DNA from: Microglena sp. YARC
Taxonomy: Eukaryota > Chlorophyta > Chlorophyceae > Chlamydomonadales > Chlamydomonadaceae
Length of the DNA: 64,000 nucleotides
Assembly: GCA_022414725.1 (NCBI GenBank)
Contig: CM039467.1
Span: 11,394,966 to 11,458,965, forward strand
Direction of reading: 5' to 3'
The notes under the pieces are model-generated. The model searched no databases and had not been told where the DNA came from. It saw only the letters and a list, made by a program, of their open reading frames with translations. A program made the position numbers and the translations under genes. Positions 1 to 9,939 of the stretch are shown piece after piece (position 1 is the stretch's first letter; every line of letters begins with the position of its first letter).

Positions 1-67
1 TCGCGGAGATTAGACACAGTATGGTGTGGTGCACAGCTGAGGCATGGTAGTGTGCGGTGAATGGTCA

Positions 68-186
68 AGGTAATGATAACGCCTGGTGGGGCGTGGTATT
101 AAGGGAACCCGTCGTATGCGGGTAGAGGGCAGTCTTTTAACTCAACTTGACAAGCTACCATAGCAGTTGACAACGACCTGCAACGC
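68..186 (-). repeat. SINE-like dispersed repeat, body, copy 1
   Basis: Reverse complement of the segment at 48783-48897 and 62138-62250. Shared landmarks are a GTAGCTTGTCCAGTTGAG-like stretch, a CACGCCCCACCAGGC block and a GTTATCATTACCTT tail. The copy at 62.1 kb is preceded by a tRNA-like head with a perfect B-box, so the family is probably a tRNA-derived SINE. This copy has the body only. Confidence 0.7.
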
Positions 187-227
187 TCAGGGCGACCGTA
201 GGGGGAATCGAAAATATTGATAAAGCT

Positions 228-403
228 CAGGGTACTTCCAAGAGCGCGTTTTTGCACGCTGGCGCGCTGCTTTTTTGAGCTCCACTGCGCGTTTTGCGCA
301 GATTTTTGCACCCCCCTGTGGGCGCAGCAAGCAATGTTTGCGCTTTTTGCACTACAAAGCGCAGTTTTTTTCGCTGGCCAATTTGGTCAATGAAAGTAAC
401 CTG
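228..403 (+). mobile_element. hAT-type MITE, copy 1
   Basis: Starts CAGGGTACTTCC and ends with an imperfect inverse (AAGTAACCTG). The interior has GC-rich palindromic pieces (GCGCGC..., TTTGCGC...) and the block GCTGGCCAATTTGGTCAA shared with copies at 1179, 2749, 33964 and 47369. The flanks match poorly (4 of 8), so its target-site duplication has decayed. Confidence 0.7.
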
Positions 404-442
404 ACACGGCTCATTCTATTAACTAAATTTTCCTTGGAACAG

Positions 443-595
443 TGACGAATGCCCCAACTAGTCTCGTAATCATCAGGGGCTTCCAAGAAAATGATGAGCT
501 CGAAAGAGGTGCATGGCATCGTGAGCAGTATGGAATTAAATCACCTGTAACGATGAGCGGCCTTGTGCTGCTCAGCCACACTGGCGCCCCCACAG
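443..595 (+). CDS. Candidate internal exon, unknown protein
   Basis: About 51 codons stay open between an acceptor-like site (TTTTCCTTGGAACAG, ending 442) and a site resembling a donor (CCCACAG|GCATGG, a GC rather than GT donor). The predicted peptide has mixed charged and hydrophobic residues (VIIRGFQENDELERGAW), unlike the low-complexity translations elsewhere. The second half is duplicated 145 bp downstream, where the matching junction reads CCCACAG|GTATGG, a normal GT donor. No family is recognised and no partner exons were found, so this could be a decayed gene fragment. Confidence 0.25.
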
Positions 596-800
596 GCATG
601 GCCATGGCCAATTTAATGGCCAACTAAGTAACAATAAACATCTCACGTGATATGAAATCAAATCAACTGAAACAATGGGCCGCATTGTGCTGCTCAGCAA
701 CACTCCCGCCCCCACAGGTATGGCTGAGGCCAATTCCAAATCAAATTATAACTGATGCCCCGAACTAAAGAACAATAAACATCTCACATGATATCAATAA
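535..800 (+). repeat. Diverged 145-bp tandem duplication
   Basis: Two diverged copies. Landmarks are GTGCTGCTCAGC...CCCCCACAGG and ACAATAAACATCTCAC, which recur 145 bp apart (about 630 and 775). The unit spans the 3' end of the candidate exon at 443-595 and its donor-like site. Confidence 0.6.
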
Positions 801-1080
801 GTCAGTCAACACACAGCAGCCATGCAAGCGTCTCGTTGACCCTGTTTGGCAAAAATATCACTATAATCCCCCCCCCCCCCCTCCCTAAATGCACCCTAAA
901 AGCTACAAATAGCTATAAAAGCTATAAAAAGCACTCAATCGCTGTCCCTGGAGGAGGCATAAAACCATAAAGCTAAACAAAACACTTTTAGGTTTGAAAA
1001 AAAAACTGATCGGAAGCAAGTCAACACACAGCAGCCATGTAAGCATCTCATGCTTCCTCGGCCCTGCTGCTGGTAAGGAT
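800..1080. repeat. Short shared blocks, no gene seen
   Basis: GTCAACACACAGCAGCCATG occurs at about 806 and 1019. The block AACGCTGTCCCTGGAGGAGG followed by AAAACCAT occurs near 940 and twice near 2230-2330. A C-run sits at about 868-881. No coding signal is convincing. Confidence 0.5.
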
Positions 1081-1178
1081 CAGGGTACTTCCAGGTGCGC
1101 GCTTTTGGGGGGCTTTTGGGGGCTTTGGGGGGCTTTGGGGGGGGCTTTGGGGAGCTTTTGGGAGCGGAGCCATGCAAC

Positions 1179-1360
1179 CAGGGTACTTCCAGGCGCGCGC
1201 TTTTGCGCGCTGGCGCGCTGCCTTTTTGAGCCCCACTGCGCGTTTCGCACAGTTTTTTGCACCCCCCTGTTGGCGCAGCAAGCAATTTGTGCGCTTTTTG
1301 CACTACAAATCGCAGTTTTAATTTTTTCAAGTGCGCTAAAGCGCTGGCCAATTTGGTCAA
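1179..1360 (+). mobile_element. hAT-type MITE, truncated copy 2
   Basis: Begins CAGGGTACTTCC and contains the family core (CCCCTGTTGGCGCAGCAAGC, GCTGGCCAATTTGGTCAA), but the 3' inverted end is missing. A second family start at 1081 runs into a GGGGGCTTTT array (1105-1165). This suggests a nested or partially duplicated 5' end. Confidence 0.65.
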
Positions 1361-1379
1361 GTGTTTAATGTTTGTTGTT

Positions 1380-2350
1380 GTGTTTAATTGTGCAGCACAA
1401 GAATTGAGACTACCAGAGAGAAAATAAGAACCAACTGGAATTCACAAATGTTTTCTGTTGCTTGCAAGACTTGTTTTGTTGCTCTGCTGAAGATTATTAC
1501 CACCCCTCCGCGGGTAGCAACTCCAGTACATCAGGCGTACTGCCAGGCGAGCAAATCGGGTGCGCAAATCGAATGAGCAAAACGGATGCGCAAAATGGAG
1601 GCGCTTTTGGCCCTAAGGGTTCGACCTACAAAATTGCATTTGGACTGCACCAACTTAGGTTTGCATACGGCAGGCAGCTCACTTAACTACCAAAGGCAGT
1701 CAGTCAGTCACCACGTCTCCGACTCCAGGGCGGTCACACCCTTATTATATGTCGAGCAGCCCCATAGTCATATTACCAGGTTGCTTCTTAATTTCTCTGT
1801 TGCTTTCACGAATGTTTCTGTTGCTCTGCTGAAGATGCTTGGATGTCCTGGATTCTTGGAGGAAGTAATGGAGCGTAAAAGTCGTGCTATATTGATTCTT
1901 GACCCCCCAAATGTTAAATTATATGGATGAGGAAGTAGCTGTTCGCACAGCCTTAACCAAGGAGGTGGCCACCAGGGATTTTGTTTTGCGCTTTATATAG
2001 CGATCGCTAGTTTTCGCTTTAGCCCCCTCTGGACCCCCCAGAGGTCCCGGGGCTGAAGCCCCAAGTTCCCAGGTGGCCACCAGGGATTTTGTTTTCCGCT
2101 ATGTATAGCAATCGCTTCTTTGACCCCATTTAAGCAAAATTATCGCTTTAAAAAAGTATTGCAAACGTTGTGTTTTGTTTTTTTGCCCTAAAGGCCCTAC
2201 GAAGCTACAAAAAGCTATAAAAAACACTATAACGCTGTCCCTGGAGGAGGCTTAAAACCATCAAGCTAGAAAAACCTCACTTTCAGAAAGCACTAAAACG
2301 CTGTCCCTGGAGGAGGCCTAAAACCATCAAGCCAGAAAAAACTCACTTTC
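1380..2350. repeat. Unassigned sequence with short direct duplications
   Basis: GTGGCCACCAGGGATTTTGTTTT occurs at about 1965 and 2070, about 105 bp apart, followed each time by a TATAGC.ATCGC block. TGTTGCTCTGCTGAAGAT occurs near 1476 and 1820. The 45-bp block around CTGTCCCTGGAGGAGGC occurs at about 2235 and 2298. The longest open frame (1586-1930, 114 codons) crosses these repeats and matches nothing I recognise. Confidence 0.45.
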
Positions 2351-2611
2351 AGATTCAGATGAAAACAAACTGGTGGCCACCCCCACACCACCACCACCAC
2401 CACCACCACACACACACACACCCTGAACCCTGCCCCTCGCTCACTGGTGGCCACCGCTCGGGGCTTCTGGCGCTATCACTACTACCTGAAATTCCCGGAG
2501 GACATGAGGGTGTGTAAAAACCAGGCTTGATTGATTCTTGGCCCAGGCTTGACCCCTTAAATATTCTTTTGCGGAGCTGAAAGCAGCTGCTTGGGGTTGG
2601 CCAGTGCTGGG

Positions 2612-2700
2612 GAATTGCCAAAGTATGATGGTTACACATATCGGCCACTAACCTGTAGGAAGTGGCCGAAATGTGTAACCATCATACTTAGGCAATTCCT
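2612..2700. repeat. Near-perfect hairpin: 39-nt arms, 11-nt loop
   Basis: Left arm 2612-2650 and right arm 2662-2700 are inverted copies with 37 of 39 positions pairing (GGAATTGCC.AAGTATGATG...). The loop is 2651-2661. The short loop and high arm identity fit a hairpin precursor or a small foldback element. No terminal duplication is visible. Confidence 0.85.
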
Positions 2701-2748
2701 ACCTTTGCCAAGGAGGCTGCCACTGCTACTTGACTCACATAACACAAC

Positions 2749-2942
2749 CAGGGTACTACTTCTTGCCAAATTGGTCAGCGCGTAAAGCGCACAAACGTCA
2801 AATTGGTCAGCGCTCTTTAGTGCAAAAAGCGCAAAAACTGTGCGCTGCGCCCACAGGGGGTTGTAAAACTGTGCGAAACGCGCAGAGGGGCTCAAAAAGG
2901 CAGCGCGGCACCGCGCTGCCACGCGCGCTTAGTAGTACCCTG
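2749..2942 (-). mobile_element. hAT-type MITE, copy 3, with 8-bp TSD
   Basis: Ends CAGGGTACTACTT and AAGTAGTACCCTG style inverted termini, and is reversed relative to copies 1 and 2. The flanks are AACACAAC (2741-2748) and AACACGAC (2943-2950), a 7/8 match expected of an aged 8-bp hAT target-site duplication. Confidence 0.85.
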
Positions 2943-2999
2943 AACACGACCCCCTGGGCCGACCACCAGAGGACCCTCCAGGGCACCGTACTATTATTT

Positions 3000-4050
3000 A
3001 CAAGGACTTTTGTATTCTATTACATCTTTAAAATAAATATACAAATCTCATATGTACTGGCTGCAGTTATAGGTTTCTATATATACATGTTTATTATAGG
3101 TTTCTATATATACATGTTTATTATAGGTTTCTATATATACATGTTTATTATAGGTTTCTATATATACATGTTTATTATAGGTTTCTATATAGACATGTTT
3201 ATTATAGGTTCCTATATATACACGTTTATATTGTATTATATTTTTAAAACAAACATACATACGTACTGGCTAATGGTATGGGTTTGTAAACATGCATTAT
3301 TTGTAATATAATATATTTTAAAAATAAACGTGCAAACATACGCACTAGCTGCAGGTCTAGGTTTTTTACATGCATTTTATATTATATTATATCATATATT
3401 TAAAATAAACATACATACGTAATGGCTGCAGGTATTGGTTTTTATACATACACTTGTATGTTGTATTATACTTTAAACAAGCATACGTACGATCTGGATA
3501 ATGCTGTAGGTATTTCTACATGCATTTTTTGCATCATATTATATTTTTTAAACATACATACGAACTGGCTAATGGTATATATCTGTTAATATGCATTTTG
3601 TGTACTACATAATAGTTTTAAAACAAACATATATACATACTGGCTGCAGGTATAGGTTGTACATATCAATTTTATATATCATATTATATTAGATTCTATT
3701 ATTTTTTCTGAACATAAATAAGTATTGGCTGCAGGTATAGTTTTTTTTATATACATGTTTTATATTATATTATATTTGTAAAACATACATACATTGGTAC
3801 TGGCTAGTGGCTAGTGGTATTTCTATATGCATTGTATATTATATTACATTAAACAACATGCATACGTACCGGCTACAGGTATAGGTTTCAGTACATACAT
3901 TTTGTATATTATATTATATCTTTTAAACAAACATACAAACATGCGTGCTTGCTACATGCATAGGTGTTTACACGTACATTCTAATATTGTATGATCTTAA
4001 TAAAACACACATGCGTATTGGTTACAGGTATAGGTGTGTTTACGTACATT
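3000..4050. repeat. AT-rich minisatellite
   Basis: About a dozen degenerate units of roughly 85-95 bp carry CATACATACGTACTGGCTGCAGGTATAGG-like cores separated by TATATTATATTATAT. At 3066-3235 a 27-bp unit (ATAGGTTTCTATATATACAT + GTTTATT) repeats about six times. Because 27 is divisible by 3 it creates a spurious repeat-peptide frame. Confidence 0.85.
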
Positions 4051-4260
4051 TTTACATCATATCATATCATATCATATTATATCATATCATATCATATCAT
4101 ATCATATCATATAATGTAATATTATATCATATAATGTGATATTATATCATATAATGTGATATAATATAATATAATATAATATAATATAATATAATAGAAT
4201 TGAATATGATATAATATAAGTGAATATTAGTGAATATTAGTGAATATTAGGTAATATTAG
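4050..4260. repeat. (ATCAT)n / (ATAAT)n microsatellite
   Basis: ATCAT pentamers run 4060-4150 and grade into ATAAT (4150-4200), then GTGAATATTA repeats (4220-4255). Confidence 0.9.
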
Positions 4261-4364
4261 ACTGGCCAGCCGCCTCTCAAGAATTTTGAATTAATTTGAA
4301 GACTCATATTTTTGGGACACAATAATAATATTAGTTCATAATAGTTTTTCAAAAAATTACATTA

Positions 4365-4520
4365 GTTGCTGTCCCTTATACATACCTGATCTTTCCTGGA
4401 CACTGTACATCAGGACACTACATACGCCAGCCCTACACATACCTGATCTCTCCTGGACATTGAACATCTGGGCACTACATACACCAGTTCCTACACATAC
4501 CTGATCTCTCCTCGCGACTG
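4365..4520. repeat. About 63-bp tandem unit
   Basis: CATACCTGATCT.TCCTGGACA.TG.ACATC recurs at about 4380, 4437 and 4495. Nothing else is recognised between 4260 and 4620. A (TA)n run lies at 4688-4708. Confidence 0.6.
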
Positions 4521-4889
4521 TACACGCGGTGAACATTACTGACTCTACACGAGCCAGGGGGAGGACGCGCAGTACGGATTGTCCGACAGCCTGCAGGCAA
4601 CATACAGTCAGACAGGATGAGAGAGAGTAATATATTATTATTTTATTGTATGGTTTTAATATTTTATTTTATAAATATTTTATTGTTATATATATATATA
4701 TATATATACTAGTACGGTAGCCCGTGTGGCCGGTGGCCACACAGACACACATCACCCCCACCCCAATCATAGTGGGGTGCCTGTGGGGCTGGATTACAGA
4801 ATGGGCTACACAAGTACACATATGTCCTCACCTCCACCCCTCTCATAAACACAGTCATCATGTTTCCCCCACTTCAAATGCTGACGCAT

Positions 4890-4892
<3 letters not shown>

Positions 4893-4925
<33 letters not shown>
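4893..4925. repeat. Poly-C (33) followed by (CA)n
   Basis: An uninterrupted C run is followed by ACACACACACACA. Its length is unlikely to be exact in an assembly. Confidence 0.95.
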
Positions 4926-5072
4926 ACACACACACACAGTCCCCACTCTGCCCAAACCTCGACCCAGGCCCTATCTCAAATTTGCCTCACCCCTTTACCC
5001 GCCAAGACACACGTACTTCCCTGCTTCTCCATTCCCATTAATCTGATCTTCTATTGGCCACTTAAGCAGATG

Positions 5073-5265
5073 GGTTTAACAGAAGCGATTATGATGTATC
5101 CAGCTGAGTTAGAAATCGCGCAGACGTTTGGACGTTAAATCAGACGACGCGGAAATGAGAAGACTTATGGAAATTGCAAAAGAACGTCTGCCCAGTTTCA
5201 GACTCAGCTTGAAACATCGGAATTGCGCGAGAGCAAACCTGCTTACCTGTAGCTTCCTCTTCGCG
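5073..5265 (+). pseudogene. Frameshifted coding remnant, unknown protein
   Basis: Two adjacent plus-strand frames look like one helical protein interrupted by a single-base indel. The first begins with an ATG after a TTAAGCAG acceptor-like site and reads MGLTEAIMMYPAELEIAQTF. It stops at about 5138. The neighbouring frame then continues with KSDDAEMRRLMEIAKERLPS and further charged residues to about 5250. The composition (Glu/Arg/Leu-rich, no low complexity) is very unlike the surrounding repeats. The family is not recognised. A true base error in the assembly around 5134-5140 would restore one frame. On the minus strand a short open stretch at 5247-5294 is also flanked by AG and GTAAGC, so the strand is not certain. 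Confidence 0.35.
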
Positions 5266-5489
5266 CATACCTGGTTGGGCGTGCAAGCTGTTTCCTGAAA
5301 GGGCCTTAGGTCAATAAACTCTGTCACGCACTCGCTACAGCTCAGCGCAAAATAACCTTATCCTTGCAGGGTTGCAGGGAGTGGTGTGGGGTGGGGGGGA
5401 AGATCACGAAGAGGTATTGCACGCGGTGCAAGGAGCACGCAGCAAGAAGGAAGTCGGGAGTCGGAAGAACGCCACAGGGTTGCAGGGAC

Positions 5490-5942
5490 TTAGATCGTGC
5501 AGAGATACCATGAGCCGTGCGAGTGTCTTAGCTCGCAGCAAGATGAATGTATCAATAGAGCCTGAAGAAAGGCTGGAGAATGCTCAGGCATGGCAGCTCG
5601 TTCCCTTCTCCTTGCGAGATTATGAGCATGGCGTAGCTCCTCTGGCTGGGCAGCTCGTTCCCTACTCCTTGCGAGATTATGAGCATGACGTAGCTCCTCT
5701 GGCTGGGCAGCATAGTCTTCACGCCTGGCTTGGTTAATAGCTTCGCGTTCCTCCTCAGGCAAGGCAGCACTTTCCTGACGCCTTGCAAGATTATCAGCAT
5801 GACGTTGCTCCTCGGATCGGGCAGCGCGGGCATCACATCGACGCTTGTTGGCTATGTCCCTGTCTTCCTTGCTCAGGCAAGCTCGCTTTGAGCGCTGGCT
5901 GGCGGTGTTGCGGGCCCTCCTGTCCATTAGGACCGTTGGCAT
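5490..5942 (-). CDS. 19-residue-repeat basic/acidic protein (STPR-like)
   Basis: A 150-codon frame starts at an ATG (5942) and contains five consecutive 19-residue repeats from about residue 23 to 117. The consensus is near PEELRHAHNLARRRERAAQ, with acidic starts and RR-rich ends, so each repeat is predicted to be helical. Similar arginine-rich short repeats occur in STPR-type DNA-binding regions and in N-terminal regions of some Helitron-like proteins; that link is by resemblance only. The last three repeats are nearly identical in DNA, indicating recent expansion. The C-terminal 33 residues after the repeats look non-coding (Cys/His/Ser-rich), so the real protein may splice out near 5590. 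No helicase or transposase domain is visible nearby. Confidence 0.5.
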   Translation of the reverse strand: MPTVLMDRRARNTASQRSKRACLSKEDRDIANKRRCDARAARSEEQRHADNLARRQESAALPEEEREAINQARREDYAAQPEELRHAHNLARSRERAAQPEELRHAHNLARRRERAAMPEHSPAFLQALLIHSSCCELRHSHGSWYLCTI

Positions 5943-6239
5943 GCATCATGGTCGCATGCTCCGAGAAGAAGCAATGAAATGAAACGATAATTCTGAGCGC
6001 CATACAAAGCGAGGGTCAGCAGATGACCTCCGAGTAGAGGATCTTCTGGATTTAAATTGCTGGCAGTCATAGTATGGGAGGCAAAAGTGGGGATGGAATG
6101 AGCGCGCGCGCTTAGCTTTGCGCATCTGCAGTTTCTGTATTTGAACATTCCGCTGGGCGGGGTGTTGCGAGTTGGGTTTGACGGAAAGTCGGTTGCAAGT
6201 CAGTTACACTTCGCACGCCCATGGCACGTGGGTACGCGA

Positions 6240-6480
6240 TGATGACACCACCACGACCACCACGACCACGACCATGATTTCTTTATATATACACATATAT
6301 ACATACATATATATAACCATACTGCCCCGCCCCCCCCCCCCCCCCCTACACACACACACACACACACACTTTTATGTATGTATGTATGTATGTATGTATG
6401 TATGTATGTATGTATGTATGTATGTATGTATGTATGATGATGGATGATGATGGAAGATGAATGAATGAATGAATGAATGA
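6240..6480. repeat. Microsatellite cluster (TATA, C-run, CA, TATG, GAAT)
   Basis: ACCACGACC trinucleotide-like repeats, TATATACA, a C run (6330-6345), (CA)n (6347-6369), about 16 TATG units (6373-6436) and (GAAT)n (6458-6478). Confidence 0.95.
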
Positions 6481-6482
6481 GA

Positions 6483-6860
6483 ATGCAAGATGGATGTTTT
6501 GGCCAAGAAGCGTAAACACCACCCTGAAACGTTGCCTTGACAATGTAGATCCTGTTTTGATGAATGACTCAATGGTAGAACTTGTTGAAATGATGAGGGT
6601 GCGCTACCAGATGTTATCATCACTTTTTTTTATTATGTTGGCAATATGGATGTTTTGGCCAAGATGAAAACACCACCATGAATCGTAGCCTTGAGAATGT
6701 CCATCCCCTTTCAACGAATGGCTCAATGGTAGAGCTCGTTGAAATGATGAAGGTGCGGGGTTCGAATCCCTACGGGTGCGCTACCGGGCGTTATCATTAC
6801 TTTTTTTAGAATGTCCGCGAGATGGGTGTTTTGGCCAAGATGTCAACAGAACCCTGGATC
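6483..6860 (+). repeat. tRNA-derived SINE, tandemly duplicated
   Basis: About 180-bp units start GATG.ATGTTTTGGCCAAGA at about 6492, 6649 and 6822. The second carries RNA polymerase III promoter elements: A-box TGGCTCAATGG (6719-6729) and a perfect B-box GGTTCGAATCC (about 6759). The would-be acceptor stem does not pair, so this is a SINE or pseudo-tRNA. In the first unit the B-box segment is missing. The tail GCGTTATCATTAC is shared with the SINE-like family at 48.8 and 62.2 kb. Confidence 0.7.
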
Positions 6861-7230
6861 GTGGCAGGTGACGGTGCCTTCCATTATTCTCCTGCCCTCC
6901 CCCAAGCTATTATAAAACTCCCAACACACATCCACACATGCACACACAAACGCAAACACACTCAAATGCAGATACAAACACACATACAAATACACACACA
7001 TAAATGCATACATATGAACATTGTCTTTTGTCAGAAATTTGAAATTTTAAAGATGGAGAAGATCCAAAAAGTCTGACCTCCCAATGTGTGACTACCAAAA
7101 CATTTTGTACATTAAATGTGTAAGGGAGGATGCTTTAAATAAGAACCACAGAGTGACCAACATTATTTTATAAGGGGACAATCATGTAGATATTAATTTA
7201 AAGCATCAAATTTGTCACACTTTCCCCAGG
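6860..7230. other. No gene seen
   Basis: A CA-rich stretch (6924-7010) is followed by AT-rich sequence with no convincing coding or RNA feature. Confidence 0.5.
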
Positions 7231-7826
7231 AAATGTGGTAGGGATGTCAAATCCCCCCCCATACCCCCCCCCCCACACACACACACCCACACCCCACACA
7301 CACCCCACACCCCACCCCCCCACCACACACACCAACCCATACCCCCCACACTCCTCCACCCCCTATCTGTCACCTCACCTCTCCATGAGTGATCACCAAC
7401 ACATTCTTCCCGGGAAACGTGGTAGGGATGTCACTAAGGAGGGTCTGGTAGCGCTTGCGTGCTTGGGTGTCTGACTCAGGGACTTGGGGCCATTGGCCTA
7501 GCACCTGCGTGAGAGTGCCGGGTTGGGGTGGGGGGGGGGCGGGGTGAGGTGGGGGTGGGTGGGGGTGGGGATGGGGAGGTAGGCATGGGATTGTGTGCTT
7601 GTGTGTCTGACTCAGGCACTTGGGGCCATTGGCCTAGCATCTGCGTGGTAGGGATGTCACTGAGTTTCAGGTTGGGGGGCGGGGGGGGGGGGGGGGGGGG
7701 GGGTAGTGGGGTGGTTGGGGGGTGATGGTGGGATGGGCGGGGGTTGGGGTTGGGGGGGGGAGGGAGGCTTCAGTCACTAGGGGCCATTGGCCTAGCACCT
7801 GCGTGAGAGTTTCGGGTTGTGGGTGG
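7230..7826. repeat. C/A-rich then G-rich low-complexity with diverged units
   Basis: CCCCACAC runs (7250-7360) are followed by G-runs. Between them CACTTGGGGCCATTGGCCTAGCA.CTGCGTG recurs at about 7485, 7618, 7778 and 8118. This shows a diverged higher-order unit of about 130-340 bp that encloses the simple repeats. Confidence 0.75.
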
Positions 7827-8072
7827 TAGGGCTGGGTTTGGTTTGGTTGGGTTGGGTTGGGTTGGATTGGATTGGGTTTGGTTTGGTTGGGTTGGGTTGG
7901 GTTGGGTTGGGTTGGGTTGGGTTGGGTTGGGTTGGGTTGGGTTGGGGTGAGTGGTTGGGTTGGGTTGGGTTTGGTTGGGTTGGGTTGGGTTGGGTTGGGT
8001 TGGGTTGGGTTGGGTTGGGTTGGGTTGGGTTGGGTTGGGTTGGGTTGGGTTGGGGTGAGTGGGTGGGTTGGG
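7826..8072 (+). repeat. (TTGGG)n pentanucleotide array
   Basis: About 45 TTGGG units, broken by TTGGATT and by two GGTGAGTGG interruptions about 110 bp apart (7945, 8054). This suggests internal duplication of a large block. All G-runs are on the plus strand. Confidence 0.95.
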
Positions 8073-8149
8073 TGGTGGGTGATAACATGCAAGTTTTTTG
8101 GGGGGGGAGGCTTCATGCACTTGGGGCCATTTGCCTAGCAACTGTGTGT

Positions 8150-9213
8150 GAGTTTAGGGTTGGGTACTTGGTTTGGCTTGGTTTGGCTTGTTCTGATTGT
8201 GTTTTAGCCCTGAGTAGGTGGCTTGTTTTGGCTTGTTTTGAGTTGGCTTGTTTTGAGTTGGCTTGTTTTGGTTTGGTTTTAGTCTGAGAACATATGGGTT
8301 TATTTGGATTGGTTTGGCTTTTTTTGATTTTGTTTTAGCCTGAGAGTATGTGGCCTTGTTTTGTTTTAGCCTGAGAGTATGTGGCCTTGTTTTGTTTTAG
8401 CCTGAGAGTATGTGGCCTTGTTTTGTTTTAGCCTGAGAGTATGTGGCCTTGTTTTGTTTTAGCCTGAGAGTATGTGGCCTTGTTTTGTTTTAGCCTGAGA
8501 GTATGTGGCCTTGTTTTGTTTTAGCCTGAGAGTATGTGGCCTTGTTTTGTTTTAGCCTGAGAGTATGTGGCCTTGTTTTGTTTTAGCCTGAGAGTATGTG
8601 GCCTTGTTTTGTTTTAGCCTGAGAGTATGTGGCCTTGTTTTGTTTTAGCCTGAGAGTATGTGGCCTTGTTTTGTTTTAGCATGTTTGATTTTAGTCTGAG
8701 AATATATGGGTTGGTTTGGATTGGTTTGGCTTTGTGTGTTGGATTTTGGCTTTGGTTGGATTGGTTTGGCTTTGTGTGTTGGATTGGTTCTGATTGTGTT
8801 TTAGCCTTGAGTAGGTGGCTTGGTTTGGCTCGGTGTTGCTTGGTTTGGCTCGGTTTTGCTTGGTTTGACTTGGCTTGCTTTAGTTTTAGCCTGAGAGTAG
8901 GTGGGTTGGATTGGCTTGGTTTGGATATGGTTTTAGCCTAGGAGTAGATGGGTTGGTTTGGATTGGTTTGGATTGGTTTGATTTTGTTTTAGTTTTGGCT
9001 TGTTTTGGCTTGGTTTTATGATCGATGGATTGGGTTGGTTTGGGTTGTTTGGAATGGGTTTGGAATGTCCTGGGGTTTTGTCAGGGCTTTTGTTTTATTG
9101 TTTTTGGTCTGTTTTGCGGGTATGTTCGGATTTGGTTTGGACTATTTTTTGTCTATTTTTGTCTGTTTTGCGGGTTTGTTCCGACTATGTTTGGTCTGTT
9201 TTTGCTCAGTAGT

Positions 9214-9220
<7 letters not shown>
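8150..9220 (+). repeat. GGTTTGGCTT-rich repeats with a 31-bp minisatellite
   Basis: A 31-bp unit (CCTGAGAGTATGTGGCCTTG + TTTTGTTTTAG) repeats about eleven times at 8338-8690 with almost no variation. On both sides are degenerate T/G sequences with the same TTTTAGCCTGAGAGTA core, so the perfect block is a recent expansion. Confidence 0.9.

Positions 9221-9223
<3 letters not shown>

Positions 9224-9276
<53 letters not shown>
9224..9276 (+). repeat. Poly-G run of 53
   Basis: Uninterrupted G homopolymer. It has high G-quadruplex potential, and its length is unlikely to be exact in the assembly. Confidence 0.95.
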
Positions 9277-9277
<1 letters not shown>

Positions 9278-9514
9278 GGGGGGTGTTTGGACTGGTTCTG
9301 GGCAGGGTTGGGGTTTGGTTGGACTGATTCTGGGCTGTTTTGGGGGGGGGGAGGGCTGTGTGGTGTGGGGTTGGGGTATGGGGTTGAGGGAGTAAGGGGT
9401 GGTGTGTGTGCATTGTGGGGTGCAGGGTGTGTGGAGTGGAGTGCGGGGAGTGGGGTGTGGGTCATGGGGGCGAAAGTGGGGGATGGTGGGTGGGTGGGTG
9501 GGGTGGGGTGGGGT

Positions 9515-9892
9515 GGAGTGGAGGGAGGGAGGGAGGAGGGAGGGAGGGAGGGAGGGAGGGAGGGAGGGAGGGAGGGAGGGAGGGAGGAGGAGGGTGGAGG
9601 GAGGGAGGGAGGAGGGAGGGAGGGAGGGAGGTTTGGAGGGAGGGAGGGAGGGAGGAGGTTTGAGGGAGGGAGGGAGGGAGGGAGGTTTGGAGGGAGGTTT
9701 GGAGGGAGGTTTGGAGGGAGGTTTGGAGGTTTGGAGGTTTGGAGGTTTGGAGGTTGGAGGTTTGGAGGGAGGTTTGGAGGTTTGGAGGTTTGGAGGTTTG
9801 GAGGTTTGGAGGTTTGGAGGGAGGGAGGTTTGGAGGGAGGTTTGGAGGGAGCGAGGGAGGAGGGAGGGAGGGAGGGAGGGAGGGAGGGACCA
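9515..9892 (+). repeat. (GGGA)n / (GGAGGTTT)n array
   Basis: GGGA tetramers (9525-9660) alternate with GGTTTGGAGG octamers (9690-9840) and return to GGGA (9850-9890). Long frames through it on both strands (Gly/Arg/Glu or Pro/Ser) are repeat artefacts. Confidence 0.95.
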
Positions 9893-9939
9893 AACAAACA
9901 CACACACACACAAAACAATCCCATCCACCTCCATCTGTA

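Noticed and set aside
6705..6790. Functional tRNA gene
   Set aside because: A- and B-boxes are good but the 5' seven bases do not pair with the 3' stem and the anticodon arm is not formed. Better a SINE.
7826..8072. Telomeric repeat (TTGGG)n
   Set aside because: Internal position, flanked by other G-rich satellites, and not a telomere unit I know. No chromosome end nearby.
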